Shown piece after piece: positions 47,000 through 57,600 of a stretch of DNA of 60,000 bases; positions within the stretch are counted from its first letter, which is position 1; every line of letters begins with the position of its first letter. The notes below the pieces were generated by a model. It had not been told where the DNA came from. It worked only from the letters and a program-made list of their open reading frames with translations, and made no database searches. The position numbers and the translations under genes are program-made. The DNA is from Lineus longissimus (taxonomy: Eukaryota > Nemertea > Pilidiophora > Heteronemertea > Lineidae): assembly GCF_910592395.1 (NCBI RefSeq), contig NC_088324.1, positions 15,900,953 through 15,960,952 on the forward strand, written 5' to 3'.

Positions 47000-48267
47000 C
47001 AGAGTGAATTTTAATGTGAACATCACCATGTTCTTTCAATAAATGTCCCTAGCTGAGCTGACTTTGTCTGGCGACGTTGACAATATGTGTTGTTGATATT
47101 GTGGACCTGGTGGGGTAAGGCCTTCTGTGTACATGGACATAACTCATTATTGTGTCATGTTTTAGTTTGTTCAGATTATTATGGTTGCTTCTTATTGTGT
47201 TTTAACAGATGGCCGACCCGGGAAATTCATCATTCGACAGATTTAAAGCTACATGACTGTCATAGGTTCTGACTTATATCATCATTCTCAACGGAAATTT
47301 TAAGTTACGTCTGATTTTTTGGAGAAAAAAGTTGTGCAATGTAGAATGTGATGTGAAATATTCTCATTGGGTTGTGAAAGACACTGTTTCGGATCGTATT
47401 ACTCCAGTCAACATCTCAGCCGAATCTGATGGATTATGGATTTAAACGGTACGTGACAATCACTTATTATCGAGAGTAATTGAGCCTTAATACTTTTGAA
47501 CTCCTGTTTTTTCATTTCCTTTTCCGAACATTAGTCAAATCCGCTTAAAGCAAGTATAGACAAATCATTCCAGCACCTTGTCGATCTCTGATGGTAATTG
47601 ATAGCCCGGGTGCTTTCAACGAATCTCTACCCTTATATCAATTCCAAGTGTTACGGTCTGCTCTTTGATAACTCTTGAATCAGTCAGTAGCGCTTGTAGT
47701 TGGTGTGATTCGATGGCATCGTTTGTGTTTAGTCCAACTTTTGTATTCAAATTACATGAAGAAATAACCCGATATTCGCTCTTTTGTGCTTTTTCGTCTA
47801 AAGGCATTTCAAAGCCTCTTCAGTTCTATTGATTCAAACCTGAATAGAATACTGAACTGCATATCTAGCTCAGTCACGGTTAACCCACTATCTCAAGATG
47901 ATAGGACCCCCTCCCCCCCCCCCCCCCTCTTGCCAACACACTCCAGTCGTTCATTAAACTAATGCACCCTTCGATGTAGTAACTGTCAATCTTCAGTTGG
48001 TACAAGTTATAAATGGACCTCTGATAGCTGTTTATTGGTTTCCTCTTGCCGGCCTATCAGTAATTGATAGTTGCTGTATTTAAAAGTACATCATACGATA
48101 TTAAAGGGGCCATCACTGCATGAAGTGATATTCCGCTAAGTTCCGTTGAGTAAATCTTCCCAAAATAGGGCAATAAAGGCCTATGTCGAATGGGGTTACT
48201 CATTTTTAGGTGCAATTTCTTCATAGACTCCCACAAGCCAAGTCTGTTTCATCTTACTTCTCAACAA
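47000..48267. other. Upstream region of the channel gene
   Basis: No coding exon recognised. It should contain the transcription start or the 5' untranslated exon. A poly-C run lies at 47913-47927. Confidence 0.4.
47913..47927 (+). repeat. Poly-C homopolymer (15 bases)
   Basis: Fifteen C residues after CCCCCT; the fourth such run in the window. Confidence 0.95.
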
Positions 48268-48311
48268 CCAATCTTAACCGCCAATTGATATAAATAGGCG
48301 GCTAAGATTGG
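48268..48311 (+). repeat. 15-bp inverted repeat before the channel gene
   Basis: CCAATCTTAACCGCC and GGCGGCTAAGATTGG pair with one mismatch around a 14-base AT-rich loop that contains TATAAATA. It may be a promoter element or a chance hairpin. Confidence 0.6.
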
Positions 48312-48421
48312 CTGTTCAAAAAGGGTACACGCCGTGTGCACATCAGTTTCGATATATTTGTTAAAACAATATCACGCGAACTTATTATATTGATATTTTG
48401 ATCGTTTCAGATAAAGCAAAA

Positions 48422-48651
48422 ATGATGTCCAACGGAAAACAGAACGAACTCGTCATGAGCCCGATTTCCGGGTCGGGCACTATTTTAGACTCGCCCGTCT
48501 CAAACGGAGTCAATGGCGGCGCGGCGCCAAAGGTCAAGCGGAAGGACTACAGCAGCGCCACCTTTGCAAAAACTATGCTGGCTTTCACGCAGACGACGAC
48601 ATGTCATGGAGTACGCTTTATTTGCCAGAAGGGGTCGTTTTTATTTAGAAG
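48422..48651 (+). CDS. Channel exon 1a (cytosolic N-terminus with His-Gly motif)
   Basis: It encodes residues 1-76: a low-complexity head, a KRK cluster, then FAKTMLAFTQTTTCHGVRFI. It starts with two ATGs (48422, 48425). The donor GTAGGT follows at 48652, phase 2. Confidence 0.88.
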
Positions 48652-51600
48652 GTAGGTGACTGGTTCGTAGGCCTCTACATGAACATTTGTCTGCAAAATA
48701 CAATAAAACTATGTTAGTGAAGTAGGCGAAGAGCCAACGACTTATCATGTCTTCCTATTACAAGGTAGATCAACGGTGAGACAGGTTGAGATCAACACCC
48801 AGCTGCGAAAAGACCAAAGCTGAAATCAGAACAGTTGGTCGACACGTGTTGGAGGTGTGTTATAGCCTCAGGATGAGCGAATCTGTCAGATAAAAAACGT
48901 GATAAAAGGGCATTGATTTCTATATCACAAATCACCAATAGGGTTCTTTGAGATCGTGACGTCAAGCTAATGGTGGTCAGATTCCTGAAGACGTTCTTAA
49001 ACCTAACAGGTTAACCGCTTTAATGAACAGTTGCATTGAAGTTAGCCGCTGTTTTAGAGCTCATGCTACTGTGACCGGAATTGAGGTTTTTTGTCAAGTT
49101 TTCCGAAACACTTCAAGAAGTGTTGTGCTTTTGTACTGCCTGGATTAAGAGAAAGGTGTCCACCATGTTCGCTAAAATGATGATCGACTTGACCCAAGCG
49201 ACCACCTGTCATGGGATCCGCTTCATTTGGATGAAGGATTCGTTTTGGTTTAGGAGGTAGGTAATTTCGATCTCTGAGGGCTCTTGGAAAGTTTGTACTG
49301 GTACCATTAGGACTTACTGCTGATGTTGCGCAACAGAATGTCTATATGAATTGTCATTGCACGAACTATGCATACTGAACATGCAGCGGTATTTCCTCCG
49401 TAGCCTCCGCCCATTATGACGCGCGTTGTCTGGAAGTTTAGCAATGTCAATACATTGAGGGTCGAGATGGAACAATGAGAGCAGATTCTCATTCGCAATT
49501 ATGATCCAGAAACCTGTACCTTTATTCATGCATCTGCTTTTGACATAAAGAGGCCTGGTCCTGTCGCGGAAGATTAAATCACGTGACCTAATCACGAATG
49601 GACAGGTGCCAGACTCATAATCTTAAAAACCTTCCCAAGGTGCCCCATCATCCTAATGTATTTCACCGTAAGCTTGAGATGGAATAAGAAAGGCACCATA
49701 TAAAGTCAATGAGCATTACAAATATTGAGTCGAGAACCCTGCGTCAACCATATGGTCCTCGTCTTCAAAATGTATTTCACCATTAGTATTCAAAATCTTT
49801 GGGGAGTAATTCATTTAGCTTAAGAGAAGTTTTAGAGAACCCACAACATCAAAGTACAACTTTTCATTTGATGGCCAAATCTGTGGCCATCTTCGTGACT
49901 GCCTTGGTGTTCCTCTAATCATTGCCGGACTCGAGAGCTGCAGGGATAAATTGACTTTACTGCGCGAGAGTCACGCGGCCAAGAACATCACAAACATTGG
50001 CGGTCATCAACAATCTCGGAGCCAGTGTGTCAGGTCCCCACGGAAAACAGTTGGACAACCAAAAAAATGAAACACACCGCATCCGTAAGCCCGGGTTAAT
50101 GGTTATGGTGAAAGGTGGCCTGGTGGCCGAGAGAGTAGGCGTGCGAGTAGAAGCCCGCGGCCACAACTCGCTACTGTCCACCTGTGCAGAGTCTTAGATT
50201 GCCCTGACATAGACACATGATACAACGGACAACGGTTTAGTTTCCCATCGGATGGACGTAAAGAGCCGGGTTTTTAGCCCGAATAGCCCGGGACTCGAAC
50301 CCCATGCCTTGCAGCTTGGGCGAGACTAATCGCCGGAGAGAATACCGAGAAGATAGTTCGCCGCTCTTGATCTATTGCCTTGGGACTTCTCCGGATGTTG
50401 CCGACCAGACAGTTCTCACTGCTGACACACCAAGACGTGATATCATTAGCTGGTACAAATCGTGGTCGACCCCATCTTATAGTTGGTGAAGCAAAGACGC
50501 CCTGGTTATTATCGCCTTGCATGCCTATTTTTCCTTCAACTAAACTTATGATGCAGTATTTTCCTAACACACTGAAAGAAAGCTCCACCAAATCACTCCA
50601 CGGAGGCAAAACCGATTTTTTTTATTTTCTCTATTTAATTTTACGAGGCTGTCTTGTTATTCCAAATCCAATGTTTAAGATATTGGTAGTAATCTATCAG
50701 GATGGCAGGGGGGCATAAAGCGGATAAGGTCGATTCGATTACAGCAGTAAAATGTTGATGATTTGTCAACAGGGAGTGATGATATAGTTATTGTAGCATG
50801 AGAGAAGAGTCTTTTTTCCATCTTTGGCAGTCGCGCTAACCATAATTGTATTGTACTCTCGGTGAACCAGAGACCCCTGTAGCAGGCTACAATGTAGGTC
50901 CTGCGAAATTCACTTTAGTCCAATGCCGATACATCCCTTGTATAACCCGAAGCCAGGTGTTTCTCATAGACCAACTACGGATGGTTTGGTTACATCGGAC
51001 ATAAAAATACCAATACATCTCTATCAGCTGCTGGCAAAACCATCGAACGTTTTTCATTTAATTAAAGCGCAGTTTACACACGGTATTCAATCTAATAGAT
51101 TAAGTATATCTTCTTGATTATAAAAACTCATCCCAGACTCATCCTCATTTAACCCAAGAGTCGGAATCTTCTGTAGAAATCTCGAGATCTGGTAGACTTC
51201 TTCCCGTGAAGGTATTGATAAGATCTTTTGGTATCGTTCAAGCATGTGAAATTATACTCAAATTGTAAACGTCAAAACACCTGCGTTCAGACTGAGACAA
51301 TGATGTTTGAAAGAGCCGCGGTGGTGGCTCAGGCCTCTAGATACCACTTCCGAGTTCCTGCGTACAGACTGTGACAATGATGTTTGAAAGAGCCGCGGTG
51401 GTGGCTCAGGCCTCTAGATACCACTTCCGAGTTCCTGCGTACAGACTGTGACAATGATGTTTGAAAGAGCCGCGGTGGTGGCTCAGGCCTCTAGATACCA
51501 CTTCCGAGTTCCTGCGTACAGATTGAGACAATGATGTTTGAAAGAGCCGCGGTGGTGGCTCAGGCCTCTAGATACCACTTCCGAGTTCCTGCGTACAGAC

Positions 51601-54600
51601 TGAGACAATGATGTTTGAAAGAGCCGCGGTGGTGGCTCAGGCCTCTAGATACCATTTCCGAGTTCCTGCGTACAGACTGAGACAATGATGTTTGAAAGAG
51701 CCGCGGTGGTGGCTCAGGCCTCTAGATACCATTTCAGAGTTCCTGCGTACAGACTGAGACAATGATGTTTGAAAGAGCCGCGGTGGTGGCTCAGGCCTCT
51801 AGATACCATTTCCGAGTTCCGTACTGAAAAATACAGCCTTTGGGTTTGCTCATTCCAAATGATCACGACGGGGAAGCATCCGGCCGTTATCCTAGAGACT
51901 GGCTTCCTAATAAACATAATTTAGTATCAATAATGCAGCTTTATGATGGATGACCAGCTGTAAATATTTGCACCAACTACTTTCGATACAATTAATCAAT
52001 GCCTTTGTAAACACCCCTGGTTCTAAGGCGCCGGACACAAAGTAAGCTGCAGCCCCATCTTTGTTAAGTGGCTTCATATGTTGTTGACAAGAGAAGAAAT
52101 ATCGGAGGGTCATTCTACTTAAATCGTTTAATCGAATGTATCTACAGTAGCTTTGGTAATTTGGAAAATATGAAAAGAGAATATAGACATGGCTTGTAAT
52201 GAGCTTCGATATTACTGATGGACAGAAAAACTGTCCAATCGTCATATTCTCAAGCAAGAATCGCTGTATGAGACCCTCGTTCAGGTATCGGCCAATCAAA
52301 AGATTGCTTTCATGCTTGATCGGCTCTGAAAGCATGGCCAAAGGGACCTTCAGGCTGCACTGATTGGCCAATACCTGGGCGCACGTCTCTTATTCTTGCT
52401 TGAGGAGACTTGCGAATTGAAGGTTGGGAATCTCCAACAAACCTCGCATTATCAGCCGAGGGGTAGCGATGTTCAGTCTTGGGGTCAAAATCCCAAGCCT
52501 TTCGGTAGATCATATTCATGACTTCTTGATTAGAAGGCAATCGGAGATGGACTTGACATACAATTATACTGACCGACCCCTATAAGCTTGGCCAATTAGG
52601 TAGGACGGGTTTCTAGCTGGATCGTTCGATAGGGAGATGGGAGTGACAGTGCACTCAGTCCGATCACAGTTAGAAAGCGAATATACTGGGTATGAAGTCT
52701 TGTTGGAGGCAAAAGTTTCCGCCTCTGTACTTGTGACTAATGAAACGCGAGTTTTGATAATGCACTCTGGCGTTCTCTCCCGAGGTCATTGGACTCCTGG
52801 CCATTCTAGATAGCAATGTCATTGCAATTTGTGTTATGAAGTTGTGTCTGTATTTGGTGAATGTTGTTCTCACTCCCTGCGTGCCCTTTTTGATGAACCT
52901 ATTTGATGATATTCTCGGACAAGAGTGCTGAGGACATCTTTCCTCTGAAGTGCCCTGTAACAAATATTGATTTTGTAGAAGCTGATACTATACTGACCGT
53001 CACTAAAAGTTTTTTCTCTGTCCTTGTAGCAATCCATCGCCAGTATCGCTGCTCACAGATCAGACGAAGTATATCAGAGGATTTGTTTGACGCTTCTGAT
53101 ATTTTGTCTGATCTAATAGTAAAAGGACGGATCCTTCTCTTTGACACATTCCCTCTCCGCTTTGTGTAGCGATTGAGTTTCCTTGTTTCCTGAAAGGATA
53201 GTAACTCGACCCTGCCAAGATAAAGCCTTGTATCAGATGTCACAGGTGGCGTGATATTATGTTCACATTACCAAGGCGCCAGAGGAGACCGTCTGTCATA
53301 GACGTCACTGCAGCTATCTTGTTTCAGTGATCTCTGGCACCGTGGGACCGGCTCATGACTACATTATCGTCTCTCTGACACTTACACGTGTCTTGTTACC
53401 GTTCCCAATGACCTTTTTGGAGAACACCCGCCCGTTTTCCTGGCGAGGAACAGAAGCACTCAAAAACGATAGACCGGCTTCGATCCTGGGTCAGGTCGAA
53501 CGTGGTGGAGTTCAGACAGAGTTTGCCGATCAGTTGGTGCTCTCTCGGGACACTCCTGGCTGCTTTTACCAAAGCTCTCGAACTTGAAAAAAGTTTCACC
53601 TGACCGCCGTCTTTCCCCAACACCTTCATATGTTTTATAACGCTCTCTTCGTCGTATATTTGCAGAGGTTTCTGGCTGCTAGCGTTCCTCGCTGCCGTCT
53701 GCATCCTCGTCGTACAAGTGGTGGACCGCATCACGTATTTCTACAGCAACCCATACAATGTCAAGGTGGAGGTTAACTTTAACCATTCCATGAAGTTTCC
53801 CGTCATCGCCATTTGTAATCAGAATGAATTCAAGTAAGTCATCAGAGCCCGATTTTTCAATACAGATATATGTCAAAGGCGAGCCACATCGGCGGATGGT
53901 TCGAATTGCCGCATGGAGTTCGAGGTCGGGGAAGAACTGATGAAGCCAAGTTTGTGACATAACTTGTTTGGACGACTAAGCCCATGTATATATTTTGCTG
54001 AGGATAGAAAAAATCCCGACCGTGAAAGGAAGCTTTGACGAGATCTACACAGAGATGTTCATGAATATGTAAATATTGTTGAAAACCTATCCAGTTCCCA
54101 ACAGCAGCCACAAGAAGTCGATCCATGCTAAAGGTGCTAAAGTTGTAATTACAAAGCACCATCGGCTCCATCAAAACGCATGTAGGCCTATATGATACCT
54201 TGTAAATTAAAAATAGGAGATAAGAGAAGTTTGTTGCTTCAGATTGAACTATTCATCACTTTCTTTCTTTAAACGTACTTTCTAATTTTAGTATTTGAGT
54301 TTTCACAAGATAATGGAGAGGAAATACAAAAACACTGTTATCAAAACTATCGATTACAGATACACTTTTTGATCGTGGAATTGAGTCTCGATTGATTAAC
54401 TCTTTAGAAAATCCATTCTATTGCTACTTCGCAGGACCAGTCTTTAGATGGTTGAATTCACCCGCCATCTGCATCTGCGTTCCTCTTGGTTTTAAACAGA
54501 GGCTGATGCATTTTCTGCCATGCAAACAACATGGCCGCCGCCCAGTGAATTCGAAGAATATCTTGTCATGCCTCTTCTTCCAGAATTACGGAGGCTGTGA

Positions 54601-57600
54601 AGAACGACCGACGCGCCCTCATCAATGACCTGTACGGCCAGAAGTTGAACCTCTCTCGCCTCTTGGACACCTGCCGTAAGTGCGACAGGACGGCGCACCC
54701 CAACGGTTGTCCGTGTGAGTTGGATCTCACATTAGATAATCTGTATTTTGAACTGGCACACCGGAAAGAAGACATGATTGTGAGGTAATATGATAGAAAC
54801 TTGCGTCTTTTCTATTTTTTATTTCTTTCAGGCTTTTTTGGCGAATCGTTGTTTTATATACAAACATACTCTCGCCCGGGACTCTGGTAATTTGCCAGCG
54901 AAAATGTTGCCTTTTTGAAAGTAGACAAGTTCCTTTCAGCTAATTCTTGTTCAACACCCCAGTATCTACTACTTTCCTCAAGCAAATTTGACTGCAGCGC
55001 TTTCAAAAATGCCCCATTTTGATTGGTTCATGATGAGACCATCCCGCAGAGGCAGCATCGTGGATTGCTGATTGGCCAATACGATACGACTTGAGAAAAC
55101 CTCTGATGCGACTTGGCTTGATTGGTTTGTAATGCCAGATGTATGGATATAATCGTGAAAGTCCTGATAAAATTGCAAAGTCGTTTGACACACTTCAAAG
55201 AGATCTGATCATACCCGCGTTATGCATTCATTTAATGTAATCTTTCCTTGGTAATCATCGACTCACTTCCCTTTCATCTCGGCCTCATAAGATGAGGAGG
55301 ACTCTTAGCTACATCATTTATTTGATGACACTGATGACACATGTTTTTGATAAGTCCATCTTAGAGTGATTGAAAAGACGCTACAGAACGTAAAAAAACT
55401 AGGAAACGCGACTGGAAATTGATAATGCGGCCATTTTAAAAACGTCACGTAAACAGTTCCTGATATCCAACCGCGCTCATGCTTGTTTGTTTTTGCTTGT
55501 CATAAGATCATTTTCTCGTCGAGAGACTTCGGTAGCTACCAAGTAATACTTTTTAAAAGGCGTGCTTTGCCTCAAGACACTATCTGTATTTGTGTCAAAT
55601 ATGCAGTAATGCCCCGTGAATGCTTCAGCTTAATTTGTTGACGATGACGTATTAAGTGGTGACAATTTTCTCAAAGTGCCTTGATTACTCCGCTCTGATG
55701 ATGCGAGTCCATAATGCGGACACATTCTTAACATCTGATGAAGATGCATTAGTTGTGAACTGTCAAGAAAAACGCAATTAGGTGAATTTAAACGAGATAT
55801 GCTTGATCATACCGTGAGATAAAAGTGAGCCGTTAGGCAATGGTCCTCGAAGAACCGATCCAAGGCCAATCTAGCTACGTGTATTTCATTGTAATCGCCC
55901 GATGATCGGCCTGTGCCATCTCTGTCCACCGTAGACAGTTCAACGCATCACTCTTTAACCGACCTTAGTTCTTAGTCCTAACTCGACAGCCCTGTTTAGG
56001 TGAGGAATGCTGTCGTCTGTCTTAGTTCGTCTCGGTCACCATAAAGTTGGTCCTTGATGATGGCCGAGCCTCCTCCGGCATAGCGGCTGTTCCTTGGTAT
56101 TTTGGATGTAGTTGATGAGCGTGATACAATGAAATGGCTCGATCCGCCTACGGTTGGTCAATTGCGGATCACACTCTGATTGTTTATTAAGCCTGATTGT
56201 GCTAGCTGCTGATTAGGCCAAATGCTGAAAGACAAGACTAACTTGTGATGACAGTGATAGAAGGATTAATAACACGGAGCGAGATATTCCTGTGTTAGGA
56301 AACATTGATTGACGTTAATGGATCGGTGCGGCAGATCGGATCATCCCGAACGCGCGCTTCTGGTGGTCTTAACCACCATGTCGCATTAAGGAAGTAGTAA
56401 GTAGCTACGTTAGAGTAACCAGCCTCAGGCTGGTAGCTACACTGATACGAAACTTTGTGATAATACCACTCAAATTATCTCAGAGAAGATTGAGGCTTTG
56501 TCTGTCTTAACGGTCATTAAGTAGACTTGATCTGCAGTACGTTGCTAGGACCTATCCTCTATTGCATCACAGGCTCCCATGCCAAGTACAAGTACATTCT
56601 CGAGATGGAGAAAAACAGTGGCACTGCTGGTTGACCACGTTCTTTAACTGGCATCTTCAATGTTACCTTCAACAATTTCAACTCAACTTGTGTATTTGCA
56701 GTTGTAAGTGGAACCGTATGAGCTGCAGTCCTGACGACTTTGAGATCACATTGACAGACCATGGTATATGCTTTGAATTCAACGGTGCCGAGGATGATAG
56801 CAAAGCAAGGCTGGCGTCTGGTGCAGGTTAAGATCATTTTAGGCATATTTTTCATCTTCTGCAACACGGGTTGTACCATCAGAAAGAGCTCATCAAGAGC
56901 TGTCCAACGAATGGTCATGTCAATAGGTTTATAAATGGAACCATTGTGAAGGGCTCATCAAGAGCTATCTTGTGAATGGTCAATCATGCCAGTAGGTTTG
57001 GAGATGATTGGAGACTTTATTTAATGCGTTTCGGGCGAAATGGTACCAACAGTCCCTCAGTCACAGCAAATGCCTCGAGAGATTCAGACTGTTGCAAAAG
57101 AAGAGAGGCTTACTCTTAGTATTGATAACAAGCTGTAGACCTAATTCCTCAATCAAAAACAAAGACTTGTTATGATTTCGGTTCAATTTATGACTGTTTT
57201 CAGGAACGGAACATGGCCTACAACTCGTCCTTAACATTGAGCAATACGAGTACATGTTAGGAGAGCATGACTCGGCAGGTTTGAAGATCTTACTCTATTC
57301 CAACCGCGAAGTACCAATGGTGACCTACTTAGGTCAGGGTGTGGCACCAGGGACTCGGACCTTTGTGGGGACGACAGTCACCGTGGTAAGCGTTGCCTGG
57401 CTAGAGTGACCATCTTACTCTATTCCAACTTCAAGGTCCCGATGGTGACCTCATCGTGTCATGGTGTTGATCAGAGAACGAGAGTCGCTGTCGTGTGTGT
57501 GGTGAATACCTGACAATATGACTTGACAGCTCCCCCTTCCTTCCTTGGTGTGGCTCTCCATGCAGTTTCTGGTTTCGAGTAGGAATAGCTGACCATTTTC

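Noticed and set aside
51282-51820. CRISPR-like regular array
   Set aside because: The whole 77-base unit repeats, with no unique spacers, in eukaryotic intronic DNA.
51907-52371. 154-codon - strand open frame inside the channel intron
   Set aside because: No family motif and no convincing splice sites; the frame is plausible by chance in AT-rich DNA.
54676-54720. Two strong donors inside channel exon 3
   Set aside because: Both would leave in phase 1, and exon 4 is open only after phase 2; using the outer donor restores the conserved motif.
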